Assembly: GCF_042686025.1 (NCBI RefSeq)
Contig: NZ_JBHUOZ010000003.1
Location: 1,426,001 to 1,490,000, forward strand
Length of the DNA stretch: 64,000 bases
Reading direction: 5' to 3'
Source: Terrimonas rubra
GTDB lineage: Bacteria; Bacteroidota; Bacteroidia; Chitinophagales; Chitinophagaceae
Part shown: positions 1-9,364 of the stretch, piece after piece
How the letters are laid out: each line of letters begins with the position of its first letter
How positions within the stretch are numbered: the first letter of the stretch is position 1
Program-made: the position numbers and the translations under genes
Notes under the pieces: generated by a model
Seen by the model: the letters and a program-made list of their open reading frames with translations, nothing else
Databases searched by the model: none
What the model was told of the DNA's origin: nothing

Positions 1-59
1 AACTGGAAGGTAAAAAGCGAATGGATATCCGCAGTTTCTTAGCGGGTTATCACTTTTAA
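1..59 (+). CDS. 3' end of a gene, probably methionyl-tRNA formyltransferase (partial)
   Basis: The frame starting at base 3 reads to a TAA at 57-59 and gives a short C-terminus, LEGKKRMDIRSFLAGYHF. From memory, a GKK-R/A-M run followed by an F-L-x-G end resembles the C-terminus of Bacteroidota methionyl-tRNA formyltransferases, which formylate initiator Met-tRNA. Only 18 codons are visible, so the assignment is tentative. The last four bases overlap the stop codon of the convergent LysM gene, leaving no room for a terminator between them. Frame 1 also reads to a stop (TAG at 40-42), but its peptide resembles nothing I recognise. Confidence 0.4.
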   Translation, partial: LEGKKRMDIRSFLAGYHF

Positions 60-1060
60 TAGTTCAGGTTTACAATAAACTTATCGTTTTCGGCAATGCC
101 CAGGGCAGCGGCAGCGGCATTGCTGATACGTATGTTTAAGCCCTGGTTTTGCTTAATGCTGCTCATTTCACCCAGCACTTTTGCGTAGATGGTTTTGTTG
201 TTATCGGGGTTGGTAATACGTACAATTTTACCGGCCTGTACTTTATCCATCAAGAGGTAATACTTGGCATCCTGCCATCCGCTGGATGTTTTAAATATAC
301 CGGAGGTAACCGTTTCGTTATTATCGGCTGCTGTTTGTTTGGTTTGTGCTGCAAAGGAAGCAGCAAAATAACCATCACCGCTTACCGGTGTATTGGTAAC
401 AGTTGCCGGTTGTTTTACCGCAGGTGTTTCTTTTACCACTACAGGTTTTACTTCTTCTGTTTTGGGTGCTTCTTTAACGACCGTTGGCAGCGGTTTTGCC
501 GGCTCATCAATAATGGTTGCTTTTACCGTTTCTACGGGGTGAGTATCGTCTTTAGGTTTTACAGCCTCGGGTTTGGTTACCGGTAATGTTTGTGTAGGTG
601 TTACTTTGGCCAGTTCGGCTGATTGTAAAAAGCCCACCACCAGGTTCTGGCCTACTGATAAGTTATCAGAGCTTAACTGGTTCCAGTCCCTTATTTTTTG
701 CAGGGTTAATTTATTGGCAAAATTGCTCACCTTCATTAAACCATCTTTTTCGCCCACTACATAATAAACAGGCACTCCTGTTGTATTGGTTTGAGAAAAA
801 TTGGCTGCCTCCAACGGCACTTTAATCACTTCGCCGATATTCAGTCCTTTGTTGATATCAATTTTATTAAAACCGGCAATGCTTTTCGGGTGCACATTAT
901 ACAGGCGGCCGATAGCGTAAATACCTTCTTTAGGTTTTACGGTATGGTCAATATATAATCCTGCATCATTCTTTTTAGCCACCAGGGGTTGGTTCTGGGC
1001 CTGTACAAAAAATGATACCGAAACAAATAAGGCTGTAATTATCAATTTTAAAAAACTCAT
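56..1060 (-). CDS. secreted LysM / double-psi beta-barrel protein
   Basis: A 334-residue protein starting at the ATG at 1058-1060, chosen because it opens directly with a signal peptide (MSFLKLIITALFVSVSFFVQAQ region, cleavage near AQA/Q). An upstream in-frame start at 1153 would add a charged, non-signal extension. Two LysM-like modules follow, at about residues 45-82 (YAIGRLYNVHPKSIAGFN) and 100-143 (YYVVGEKDGLMKVSNF). Then comes a long Pro/Lys/Val/Thr-rich linker. The last 80 residues (KIVRITNPDNNKTIYAKV...LGIAENDKFIV) look like an RlpA-type double-psi barrel. LysM binds peptidoglycan glycan, so a periplasmic wall-associated role is likely. No catalytic Asp/His pair of lytic RlpA is evident to me, so enzymatic activity is doubtful. 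Confidence 0.8.
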   Translation of the reverse strand: MSFLKLIITALFVSVSFFVQAQNQPLVAKKNDAGLYIDHTVKPKEGIYAIGRLYNVHPKSIAGFNKIDINKGLNIGEVIKVPLEAANFSQTNTTGVPVYYVVGEKDGLMKVSNFANKLTLQKIRDWNQLSSDNLSVGQNLVVGFLQSAELAKVTPTQTLPVTKPEAVKPKDDTHPVETVKATIIDEPAKPLPTVVKEAPKTEEVKPVVVKETPAVKQPATVTNTPVSGDGYFAASFAAQTKQTAADNNETVTSGIFKTSSGWQDAKYYLLMDKVQAGKIVRITNPDNNKTIYAKVLGEMSSIKQNQGLNIRISNAAAAALGIAENDKFIVNLNY

Positions 1061-1289
1061 ATCCACATAGGTTTTAACAGTACACAAAGATGCGGTTTTT
1101 TTAGCAAAAAACCGGCCATTTGTTCCTGTTCTCCATCGTTTACGAATAGTCAACGGTTACGGTTTTTAAAAGGTAAAACTGTTGTTTATTCCCTTTTGTT
1201 GCAGTTTTAAAGGACCATATTGTTATAAAATAGTTGCAGGCGTTTTGTGTAAAATGAAAAGTTTTAACATCTCACTGTAAAATGACTAT

Positions 1290-3212
1290 ATGAAAAAACT
1301 ATTATTATTAATACCTGTTCTATGCCTGGTGCTGGCATTTTTGAAACAGGAGACGATAACTGTTACCGGCCAGGTAAAAGCTGCTGACGGAACTGTTATT
1401 GTAAATGCAACGATAAAAGAAAAAGGTAAAACAGCAACTGCTGTAACGGATGACCAGGGCAATTTTTCTATTACGGTATCGCATGGCAATGCAACGCTTG
1501 TTATTACTGCCATGGGTTATCAATCACAGGAACTGGCATTGAAGAGTAAAAAGAAACTAAGCATTATCCTGGCGGAACAGGAGAAGGAACTGGAGGATGT
1601 AGTGGTAATGGGCTACAATAAACAATTGTCTTCGAAGTCGAAACGGATGTATGCGGAGAGCGCTGCCCCGGTGATGGATAAGAATTTTTATGCTCCTCCG
1701 GTTATTGTTGCCGATGAAAAAGTGATAGGCGGTGATAAAGACTATGATGACTTTAACACTGAGGGCTACGATCATATACAGGACAATAAATTTTTACGGG
1801 TAACCGATAATCCTTTAAGTACTTTCTCGATTGATGTGGATGCCGCCTCTTATGGTAATGTAAGACGCTTTTTGAATAACGGCTCCCTGCCACCGGCCGG
1901 CTCTGTAAGGATTGAAGAGATGATCAATTACTTTCATTATAACTACCCGCAGCCTGCAGCAGACAAGCCTTTTACCATTAATACAGAAATGACCCAGGCA
2001 CCCTGGAATAAAGATCATAAGCTGGTAATGATAGGTATGCAGGGCAAAAGAATAGCTACAGATAAATTACCGGCCAGCAACCTTACTTTTTTAATTGATG
2101 TTTCAGGCTCTATGGAAGATGAGAATAAATTACCGCTGGTAAAAGCATCCATGAAAATGCTGACCGACCAGTTAAGGGAAAATGATAAAGTATCGATTGT
2201 TGTATATGCAGGTGCGGCGGGCCTCGTGTTAAAACCTACCAGTGGTGCCAATAAAATAAAAATAAAAGAGGCTATCGATAACCTGGAAGCCGGCGGCTCT
2301 ACAGCAGGTGGCGAGGGGATCAGGCTGGCTTATAAAACGGCTAAACAAAACTTTATTGCGGGCGGCAATAACCGGGTAATACTTTGTTCGGATGGCGATT
2401 TTAATGTGGGCGAAAGCAGCGATGATGCCATGGAACGTTTAATTGAAACAGAAAGAAAAGCTGGTGTTTACCTTACTGTATTAGGTTATGGTATGGGCAA
2501 TTATAAAGACAGTAAAATGCAGAAGCTGGCACAAAAAGGAAATGGTAACCATGCTTATATAGATGATATCAGCGAGGCTAAAAAGGTGTTGGTGAACGAG
2601 TTTGGCGGTACCATGTTTGCCATTGCCAAAGATGTAAAATTACAGGTAGAGTTTAACCCGGCCCTGGTACAGGGTTATCGCCTGATAGGTTATGAAAACC
2701 GCATGCTGGCCAAGGAGGATTTTAATGATGATAAAAAAGATGCGGGTGAACTGGGCAGCGGGCATACCGTAACGGCCATTTACGAAATTATCCCGGCCGG
2801 AATAAAAGATACCCTGCTGGGATCGGTTGATGCCTTAAAATACCAGCAACCTGTGAAAGCAGGCAAGTACAACGGAACCGAAATGATGACCGTAAAAGCC
2901 AGGTATAAACCTGTTAACAGCGAAACCAGTCTTTTACTGGAGTACCCCATCAGTAACAGTATTACCGGTATTGAGTCTGCATCGGAGAATTTACGTTTCT
3001 CTGCCTCGGTAGCGGCTTTCGGCATGTTGTTGCGTAACTCTGATTTTAAAGGCGTAGCATCCTACGATATGGTACTGCAACTGGCAAAAAAAGCAAAAGG
3101 CGTGGATGAAGAAGGGTATAGGGCTGAGTTTGTTAAACTGGTAGAGAAGGCAAAATACTTATCGGCTAAGGATAAGCCGGTAAGAGAGGTTGATTATACT
3201 TCGGGACGGTAA
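1290..3212 (+). CDS. von Willebrand factor A domain protein with carboxypeptidase-regulatory-like N-terminus
   Basis: 640 residues. It starts with a short hydrophobic signal, then a carboxypeptidase-D regulatory-like beta-sandwich (about 20-100; VTGQVKAADGTVIVNATI). A YfbK-type VWF_A N-terminal region follows (TDNPLSTFSIDVDAASY, about 170-230). The VWA domain (about 260-430) carries an intact MIDAS metal site, FLIDVSGSMEDENK (DxSxS near residue 268). The C-terminal 180 residues match the DUF3520 type that follows VWA in YfbK-like proteins. It is probably an exported, metal-dependent protein-binding scaffold. Partners are unknown. The gene is monocistronic and shares a two-way terminator with the convergent DPP IV gene. 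Confidence 0.88.
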   Translation: MKKLLLLIPVLCLVLAFLKQETITVTGQVKAADGTVIVNATIKEKGKTATAVTDDQGNFSITVSHGNATLVITAMGYQSQELALKSKKKLSIILAEQEKELEDVVVMGYNKQLSSKSKRMYAESAAPVMDKNFYAPPVIVADEKVIGGDKDYDDFNTEGYDHIQDNKFLRVTDNPLSTFSIDVDAASYGNVRRFLNNGSLPPAGSVRIEEMINYFHYNYPQPAADKPFTINTEMTQAPWNKDHKLVMIGMQGKRIATDKLPASNLTFLIDVSGSMEDENKLPLVKASMKMLTDQLRENDKVSIVVYAGAAGLVLKPTSGANKIKIKEAIDNLEAGGSTAGGEGIRLAYKTAKQNFIAGGNNRVILCSDGDFNVGESSDDAMERLIETERKAGVYLTVLGYGMGNYKDSKMQKLAQKGNGNHAYIDDISEAKKVLVNEFGGTMFAIAKDVKLQVEFNPALVQGYRLIGYENRMLAKEDFNDDKKDAGELGSGHTVTAIYEIIPAGIKDTLLGSVDALKYQQPVKAGKYNGTEMMTVKARYKPVNSETSLLLEYPISNSITGIESASENLRFSASVAAFGMLLRNSDFKGVASYDMVLQLAKKAKGVDEEGYRAEFVKLVEKAKYLSAKDKPVREVDYTSGR

Positions 3213-3223
3213 CATATAAACAC

Positions 3224-3256
3224 AAAAACGGCTGTTCACCTGAACAGCCGTTTTTT
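3224..3256. terminator. bidirectional intrinsic terminator
   Basis: A near-perfect stem AAAACGGCTGTTCA / TGAACAGCCGTTTT with a CC loop, flanked by A and T runs on both sides. It lies between the convergent VWA and DPP IV genes and can serve both strands. Confidence 0.92.
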
Positions 3257-3272
3257 ATTGCAAGAGCTTTTA

Positions 3273-5417
3273 TTATTCTGTAGTGTTTTTATTACCCAGG
3301 TTTTTATATAACCAGTTCGTCATTTTGCTCCACAGGTGATAACTGGTGTTATCGGCAGTTCCGCCAATGCCATGGTTTTTATTGGGGTAGTAAGCGCTTT
3401 CAAAGTCAATATTACTTTTAACCAATGCGGTTACCATTTGGGTAGCATTCTGAAAATGTACATTATCATCACCCGTACCATGTATGATCAGGTATTTTCC
3501 TTTGATCAGGTTAGTAAAGTTGATAGGGGAGTTATTGTCATAACCTGCTGCGTTTTCTTTTGGTGTACGCATATATCTTTCGGTATAAATATTATCATAA
3601 TAGCGCCAGTTGGTAACCGGTGCTACGGCAATAGCAGCAGAAAACACATCAGCACCTTTGGTAATAGCCAGGGAGCTCATAAAGCCACCATAACTCCAGC
3701 CCCAGTGACCGATTTTAGTTTTATCAACATAGGGCAAGGCACCAAACCATTTTGCCGCGTCTATCTGGTCTTCAATTTCATATTTACCCAGTTGCAGGTA
3801 GGTTTTTTTCTTGAAGGCTTCACCACGATAACCAGTACCGGTATTATCCACACAGGCAATGATAAAACCACGCTCTGCCAATAACTGGTGCCAGAACGAT
3901 ACGGCACCAAAGCGGTTGGCTACATTCTGCGACCCGGGGCCACCATAGTTACAGAATAAAACAGGGTACTGTTTGGAAGGGTCAAAATTGGTAGGTTTTA
4001 AGATCCAGCCGTTCAAAGTATCACCTTTACTATTGGGTATTCTCAGGAACTCAGCTTTGCTTAATGCATATTGTTCCATTATACTTTTTAGTTTTTCACT
4101 GCTGCCCACCACTTTCTCGACGGTTGTGCTGATAACATTCTTTTTATTTACCACAATATTGTTCAGGGTCACCTCCTGGGGAGTATTGATGTCCGATTTA
4201 AAATCATAGAACTGGGTAAAATCCTTATTCAGGGTAACCCGGTGCGTGAACTCACCGGTGGTTAAAGGGGTTACTTTCTTGCCGCCGAAATCAGCAACAA
4301 AAAAGTTCCTGTCCATCGGGCGGGGGTATGCCGCTATATAATAAATACGTTTGTTTTTTTCGTCCACGGCGGTGATAGAGGCTACATCATAGTTATCTTT
4401 TGTGATCTTGGTCTTTACTTTGCCGTCAAAGCTGTTCAGGTAAATTTGTGTATAGCCTTCTTTTTCGCTGGTATAGATAAAGTGTTTACCATCTTCCAAA
4501 AACTGCCAGTCATCATTAATATCCACATAGTACTGGTTGGTTTCTTCATACACCGGGCTGCTTTTACCACTGGCCGCATCGGTCAGTAAAAGTTTTAAAT
4601 TGTTCTGGTGCCTGTTTAACCAGAATACCACCAGCTTGCTGTCGTCCTTAGTCCATTTTATGCGGGGAATATAAATATCGCCCTGCTCATATTGTGCTTT
4701 AGCTTTTGTACCGGCTTTTACATCGTATATATAAATATCTACGGTTGAATTGGCATCACCGGCTTTTGGATATTTAAACCTATAATCTTCATTATGCTCA
4801 TTATTGTAAATGGTCATATTGTATTCCTTTACCGCCGACTCATCAAAGCGGTAATAAGCCAGGTAGTTACCTTTTTCACTCCATTGGTAGGCCTGGGTAA
4901 AACCAAACTCCTCTTCATATACCCAATCGCAGTTACCATTGATCACGAAATTCCATTTCCCATCGTTGGTAACGGCTGTTTTTTTTGCAGCAGGTATATC
5001 ATATACCACGAGGTTATTGTTTTCCACGAAAGCAACTTTGCTGCCATCGGGCGACAGGGTGGGGTGCAGTACTTTCTCTGGTGAAAGACTTGTAACCGCT
5101 TTGCTGCTGAGGTTATAAAGGTATAAATTGCCTTTGGTCGAATGACGGTAAATGCTTTCCGTATTATAGGTCAGTAAGGCCACCGACGGATTAATTTCGG
5201 AAGTGATGGTCCTGTCCGGGCGGCTGAGGTCTTTCCCCGAAGCATCTTTTAATCCTTTGGTTTCCACCTGAATAGTCTGGGCCGGGGTTTCAAATCTGGC
5301 ACTTACGGCATCTGCCCTGAAAGTACCGCGTTTATAAATATCGTCCAGCGTTATTTGTTTTTTTTGCGCAAATAATACCGCAGGAGCGATCGTTAAAATA
5401 AGAAAAAGCTTACGCAT
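3273..5417 (-). CDS. dipeptidyl peptidase IV (S9B prolyl oligopeptidase family)
   Basis: 714 residues with an N-terminal signal peptide (MRKLFLILTIAPAVLFAQ). An eight-bladed DPPIV_N beta-propeller covers about 40-480 and includes the substrate-anchoring double Glu (DWVYEEEFGF). The alpha/beta hydrolase domain holds a complete triad: Ser575 in GWSYGGF, Asp650 in GTGDDNVHF and His682 in NKNHGIGG. The spacings (75 and 32) are close to those of mammalian DPP4. It should remove Xaa-Pro (or Xaa-Ala) dipeptides from peptide N-termini in the periplasm. Length is normal for bacterial homologues. The gene stands alone, with an 834-bp divergent regulatory region upstream shared with susC. Confidence 0.95.
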   Translation of the reverse strand: MRKLFLILTIAPAVLFAQKKQITLDDIYKRGTFRADAVSARFETPAQTIQVETKGLKDASGKDLSRPDRTITSEINPSVALLTYNTESIYRHSTKGNLYLYNLSSKAVTSLSPEKVLHPTLSPDGSKVAFVENNNLVVYDIPAAKKTAVTNDGKWNFVINGNCDWVYEEEFGFTQAYQWSEKGNYLAYYRFDESAVKEYNMTIYNNEHNEDYRFKYPKAGDANSTVDIYIYDVKAGTKAKAQYEQGDIYIPRIKWTKDDSKLVVFWLNRHQNNLKLLLTDAASGKSSPVYEETNQYYVDINDDWQFLEDGKHFIYTSEKEGYTQIYLNSFDGKVKTKITKDNYDVASITAVDEKNKRIYYIAAYPRPMDRNFFVADFGGKKVTPLTTGEFTHRVTLNKDFTQFYDFKSDINTPQEVTLNNIVVNKKNVISTTVEKVVGSSEKLKSIMEQYALSKAEFLRIPNSKGDTLNGWILKPTNFDPSKQYPVLFCNYGGPGSQNVANRFGAVSFWHQLLAERGFIIACVDNTGTGYRGEAFKKKTYLQLGKYEIEDQIDAAKWFGALPYVDKTKIGHWGWSYGGFMSSLAITKGADVFSAAIAVAPVTNWRYYDNIYTERYMRTPKENAAGYDNNSPINFTNLIKGKYLIIHGTGDDNVHFQNATQMVTALVKSNIDFESAYYPNKNHGIGGTADNTSYHLWSKMTNWLYKNLGNKNTTE

Positions 5418-5604
5418 CAGTTTATATATTTAATAACTGCTAAAATAAGCGGAAATCAGTAATTGGGTCATAAAATTTAAGTTGAACCGTTTTTTGTTAC
5501 TTACCTGGATAAATACCTGTGGTGTGCCCATCTTTTCATTTTCCTGATGGCTTATGATATGTCAGCAACTGTGGAGCATATTTGTGTTTTCTAATCTGCA
5601 TTAA

Positions 5605-5646
5605 TTTTTTTTTAATTTTTTTTTAATTTTTTTTAACATTTTTTTT
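5605..5646. promoter_or_regulatory. helically phased T-tracts (probable curved DNA)
   Basis: Four runs of eight to nine T start at 5605, 5616, 5627 and 5639, a spacing of 11, 11 and 12 bp, separated mainly by AA. A/T tracts repeated once per helical turn are the classic cause of intrinsic DNA bending. They lie about 75 bp upstream of the predicted -33 box, so an effect on the susC promoter is plausible but unproven. Confidence 0.7.
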
Positions 5647-5691
5647 AATGCTTAGTTATTGATTTTTAATGGTCTGTATTTTTTTTATCTA

Positions 5692-5716
5692 TTAGTCTAC
5701 TAATTTTATAGACTAA
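5692..5716. promoter_or_regulatory. inverted repeat, candidate operator
   Basis: TTAGTCTA and TAGACTAA are exact 8-bp inverted arms separated by 9 bp. They end 3 bp before the TTTG box of the predicted susC promoter, a typical place for an activator or repressor site. No regulator gene is adjacent. Confidence 0.55.
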
Positions 5717-5719
5717 TTT

Positions 5720-5751
5720 TTTGTTTTTCTTTAACATATCGTCTATATTTG
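5720..5751 (+). promoter_or_regulatory. Bacteroides-type promoter for the susCD operon
   Basis: TTTG at 5720-5723, a 20-bp spacer, then TATATTTG at 5744-5751. This is an exact match to the Bacteroidota housekeeping-sigma consensus TTTG-N19..21-TAnnTTTG. Transcription should begin near 5758, giving about 490 nt of leader before the ATG at 6252. Confidence 0.65.
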
Positions 5752-5953
5752 TTTTGAGCAATTAAAGAACGACATTTTTTTATTGCATAACTAAAAACAG
5801 GTTGGTTATTTAAAAACGCTTCTGTGTGTTTGTTTGATGAAACCCAATACCAGCCTGTATTCTACCCGATTGTTTCCTGCTGAATTTGGATATCGGCAAT
5901 AAATATTTTTTGTATTTATAGTTGATTGATGTTAAGGTGTATCTGATTTTTTT

Positions 5954-6015
5954 TGATGAACGCTTGGTAAAAGACTATTAAACCAAAACTAACTTTTTAT
6001 TTTTTGCGTTCATCA
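5954..6015 (+). promoter_or_regulatory. long-range inverted repeat in susC leader
   Basis: TGATGAACGC (5954-5963) and GCGTTCATCA (6006-6015) are exact 10-bp complements with a 42-nt loop inside the predicted 5' leader. In RNA they could pair and create a structured element. The function is unknown. Confidence 0.5.
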
Positions 6016-6114
6016 ATGCCTCTTTTTCTATGTTGCTGTTACCGGCATACATAGGCGCATTAACCTGTACCGAACTGTTGTTATCCGGAAAATTCTTGAA
6101 GATTCAAATGGTGC

Positions 6115-6139
6115 GTAAGCATGGCCAGACTATGCTTAC
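6115..6139 (+). promoter_or_regulatory. hairpin in susC leader
   Basis: GTAAGCAT (6115-6122) pairs exactly with ATGCTTAC (6132-6139) across a 9-nt loop, about 110 nt before the susC start. No T-run follows directly, so it is not a simple terminator. Confidence 0.5.
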
Positions 6140-6251
6140 AGGACTTTTATTGCTATAATAATTTATGGTGAACTAAAAATAATTGACATGTACACTGGTA
6201 ACAGGGTGCGTGAACGATAGCGTATTTTTTAAACCCAAACACACAAAACAC

Positions 6252-9200
6252 ATGAGAAAACTGCTAGTAGCACTAGTAGCGATCCTGTTTGCGCATGCCG
6301 CTGCGTGGGCACAAAAAGCAATAACGGGACGTGTTACTAACGAAGCTGGAGAACCTGTCTCCAGTGCATCGGTACTTGTAAAAGGATCTACCACCGGTGC
6401 CACAACAAAAGATGACGGAACTTTTTCTTTGGTACTGCCCCCCGGTGCAAAAATTTTAGAGATAAGTGCACTGGATTTTGTATCACAAACCATCTCACTC
6501 AGCAGCATCAGCAATTATTACATTAAACTGAAAGGCAGCGAAAGCCAGCTAAGTGAAGTAGTAGTAACGGCAGGTGGTTTAACCATTAAGAAAAGAGAAC
6601 TGGGTACGGCTGCCACCACCATTAATTCTACACAGATCACACAGGGTAAGTCCTCCAACTTAGCAGCTTCCTTATCCGGTAAAGTAGCCGGTTTACAGGT
6701 AAATGCGGTGAATGGTGGTCTGAATCCTAACTATCGTTTGGTACTGCGTGGGCAACGCTCTCTTACCGGCGATAACCAGGCTTTATTGGTACTGGATAAC
6801 CTGATTGTTCCCAGTTCTTTATTAGGCAATTTAAATCCTGAGGATATTGAAGATATACAGGTACTGAATGGTGCTACAGCCGCTGCAGCTTATGGTTCCG
6901 ATGCATCGAATGGTGCCATTGTAATCACTACTAAAAAAGGTAAAGTAGGTAAAGCGGAAATAAAACTTTCCAACACTACGACCATTGAGCAGGTAAACTA
7001 TTTTCCCAAAATACAAAACCGTTTTGGTTCGGGTACTACGCCTGATGCGGTGAAAACCTATACGCCGTATGAGAACCAGCAGTACGGACCGGAGTTTGAC
7101 GGCTCCCTGGTTAAAATTGGTAAACCATTGGAAGACGGCTCTATTCAAACCGTGGCTTACTCACCTACCAATGCTAAAAAAGATTTCTGGCAAACCGGTT
7201 TTCAAAACCAGGTTGACCTGGTGTTAACCGCCGGTGATGAAAAATCAAAATACTATGTATCCGGCCAGTACTTTAAACAACGTTCTACCTTACCGGATGA
7301 TGAATACACCAGGATATCAGTAAGGGCTAACGGCAGCCGTAAGATCTACAAGAACTTCTCCATGGAGTATAACACCAACTATATCAGTAACTCTTACGAT
7401 ATGACAAGTGCTCCGGGTAGTGTGTACAACGAGATACTGCAAACCCCTGCACATGTTGATCTTACCAAATACAGTGACTGGAGAAACGATCCTTTTGCCA
7501 ATCCGAACGGTTATTTCAACGAGTATTATGATAACCCTTATTTTACCATTGGTAACTGGAGACAAAATACGAAGAACGAATACTTCCAGGGTAATGTACA
7601 GTTAGTGTATAACCCCTTTAAACCGGTTACGGTAACCTACCGTGTGGGTATCAGTTCATCCAATGCCCAAAACAAATCAACTGCCGGCAAGTTTGTATTT
7701 ACTGACTATACCAAAAGTATTTCCGGTAGCTCTAAGACCGACGTTGGCGGTAGTGTAAGTGACAGCAGAAGCGGATCCATTCAACTGGTATCTGAGTTAA
7801 TTGCAGAATACAAAAAGAAACTGGGTAAGGATTTTACGTTCAGTGTAATGGGAGCCGGCTATATGCGTGAGAACAGCAGTAAGAGCGTAGGAGTAAGCGC
7901 ATCCAACCTGGTTATTGAAGGGTTATACAATGTAACCAATACCCAGAATAACCCCGGAGCCAGTGAATCAAACTCCAAAACCAGGCAATATGCTTTACGG
8001 GCTGAATCAAGGCTTTCATTCAGGGATTATATCTTCCTGCACGTAACTGCCCGTAATGACTGGATGTCGGTATTGGAGAAAGAGAACCGTTCTTTCTTCT
8101 ATCCTTCAGTAGATGCGTCTTTTGTAGCAACAGAAGCCATCTCTGCATTAAAAAATATTTCCTGGCTAACGGAGTTAAAGATCCGTGGTGCTTATGCCTA
8201 TGTGGGTAATGTAAACTTAGGTGCCTATGCTTTAAATACTACTTTCCCCGTAGCAGCAGGCTATCCTTATGGGGGTAGTGCCGCTTATACAGTAGGCGGT
8301 GGCCTGGTGGCAAAAGGTCTGAAGCCCGAGATAACCAAAGGCCCGGAAGTAGGCTTTGATTATGGATTATTTAAAAACAGGGTAACAGGTGGGTTTACTT
8401 ATTATAAAACCAATACTTATAACCAGACCTTATCTGTACAGATAGCGCCTTCCAGCGGTTATACCAGTTTACGTACCAATATTGGTGAAGTAGAGAACCA
8501 GGGTGTGGAAGTATCTATCAGTGCTACGCCTTTTGAAACCAAAACTGGTTTAACGGTAACAGCCGGTTTACGTTATTCCTATAACAAAAACAAAGTATTG
8601 TCATTAACCGACGAGTCCAGCGTGATCAACCTCTCATCCGGTAGTGGTAGCCTGGTAGTTGCGGAAGTAGGCCAGCCTTTCCCTTTATTAAAAACCACCA
8701 GGTATAACCGCGATGACCAGGGAAGGATTATTGTTAACAAAAATTCCGGTTTCCCTGCTACAAACGGTTCTTATACCGTTGTGGGAGCTACCAACCCTCC
8801 TCATATCCTGGGTACCGATATTGAGATCCGTTTTAAAGGATTCCGTTTTACCTCTTTGTTTGAATACCGCACCGGTCATTACATTACTAACAGTGTTACT
8901 ACCGGCTTTGATTTTACCGGTTCGGGTATCCGTACCACCTGGTATAACAGGGAGCGTTTTGTTATCCCTAATTCATCTTACTATGATGATACCAAAGGTG
9001 AATATGTTGCCAATACCAATATTACCACACGTTCAGGCGGTGCCGATTTCTGGACCGATGCGACAAGAAATACCGGTATAGGGGAGAACTATACGCATTC
9101 AGCTGCTTTCTGGAAATGGAGAGAAGCGGTACTGTCTTATGAGCTGCCTGCAAAATGGTTAAAGGGTGTAGTGCAAAGAGCTACTGTTAGCGTACAGGGA

Positions 9201-9353
9201 CGTAACCTGTTTATCTGGGTTCCCAAAACAAATCTTTATACCGATCCTGAGTACAGTGCCAATGGTGCTTCCAGTAACGCTATCGGTATTACCAGTCTTG
9301 CTCAATCACCACCTGCCAGGTATTATGGCGGTACTGTAACTATCACTTTTTAA
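6252..9353 (+). CDS. SusC/RagA-family TonB-dependent outer-membrane receptor
   Basis: 1033 residues from the ATG at 6252. The longer reading frame begins at a TTG (6183), but the 6252 start gives an immediate signal peptide (MRKLLVALVAILFAHAAAWAQ). A carboxypeptidase-regulatory-like domain (about 22-100; AITGRVTNEAGEPVSS) is followed by the TonB plug (SEVVVTAGG..., LSGKVAGLQV, the SusC-type AAAAYGSDASNGAIVI) and a 22-strand barrel ending in aromatic-rich GTVTITF. These receptors import oligosaccharides or other large nutrients with a SusD lipoprotein lid. susD follows 11 bp downstream. The substrate cannot be read from the neighbourhood because no glycoside hydrolase or regulator is adjacent. 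Confidence 0.93.
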   Translation: MRKLLVALVAILFAHAAAWAQKAITGRVTNEAGEPVSSASVLVKGSTTGATTKDDGTFSLVLPPGAKILEISALDFVSQTISLSSISNYYIKLKGSESQLSEVVVTAGGLTIKKRELGTAATTINSTQITQGKSSNLAASLSGKVAGLQVNAVNGGLNPNYRLVLRGQRSLTGDNQALLVLDNLIVPSSLLGNLNPEDIEDIQVLNGATAAAAYGSDASNGAIVITTKKGKVGKAEIKLSNTTTIEQVNYFPKIQNRFGSGTTPDAVKTYTPYENQQYGPEFDGSLVKIGKPLEDGSIQTVAYSPTNAKKDFWQTGFQNQVDLVLTAGDEKSKYYVSGQYFKQRSTLPDDEYTRISVRANGSRKIYKNFSMEYNTNYISNSYDMTSAPGSVYNEILQTPAHVDLTKYSDWRNDPFANPNGYFNEYYDNPYFTIGNWRQNTKNEYFQGNVQLVYNPFKPVTVTYRVGISSSNAQNKSTAGKFVFTDYTKSISGSSKTDVGGSVSDSRSGSIQLVSELIAEYKKKLGKDFTFSVMGAGYMRENSSKSVGVSASNLVIEGLYNVTNTQNNPGASESNSKTRQYALRAESRLSFRDYIFLHVTARNDWMSVLEKENRSFFYPSVDASFVATEAISALKNISWLTELKIRGAYAYVGNVNLGAYALNTTFPVAAGYPYGGSAAYTVGGGLVAKGLKPEITKGPEVGFDYGLFKNRVTGGFTYYKTNTYNQTLSVQIAPSSGYTSLRTNIGEVENQGVEVSISATPFETKTGLTVTAGLRYSYNKNKVLSLTDESSVINLSSGSGSLVVAEVGQPFPLLKTTRYNRDDQGRIIVNKNSGFPATNGSYTVVGATNPPHILGTDIEIRFKGFRFTSLFEYRTGHYITNSVTTGFDFTGSGIRTTWYNRERFVIPNSSYYDDTKGEYVANTNITTRSGGADFWTDATRNTGIGENYTHSAAFWKWREAVLSYELPAKWLKGVVQRATVSVQGRNLFIWVPKTNLYTDPEYSANGASSNAIGITSLAQSPPARYYGGTVTITF

Positions 9354-9364
9354 TTCGTTTACAA

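Larger units (their letters stand above)
5418..6251. other. 834-bp intergenic region upstream of the susC-like gene
   Basis: This strongly AT-rich divergent region separates DPP IV from the SusC-type receptor. It contains phased T-tracts (5605-5646), an inverted repeat (5692-5716), a Bacteroides-type promoter (5720-5751) and about 490 nt of leader with two inverted repeats, each listed separately. Short ORFs such as 6108-6158 exist but have no coding support. Confidence 0.8.

Noticed and set aside
149..825. Plus-strand ORFs across the LysM gene
   Set aside because: Cys/Phe-rich shadow frames over a convincing signal-peptide protein on the minus strand.
6108..6158. 16-codon ORF in the susC leader as a leader peptide
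   Set aside because: No ribosome site, no amino-acid bias linked to the operon, and it overlaps the hairpin by chance.
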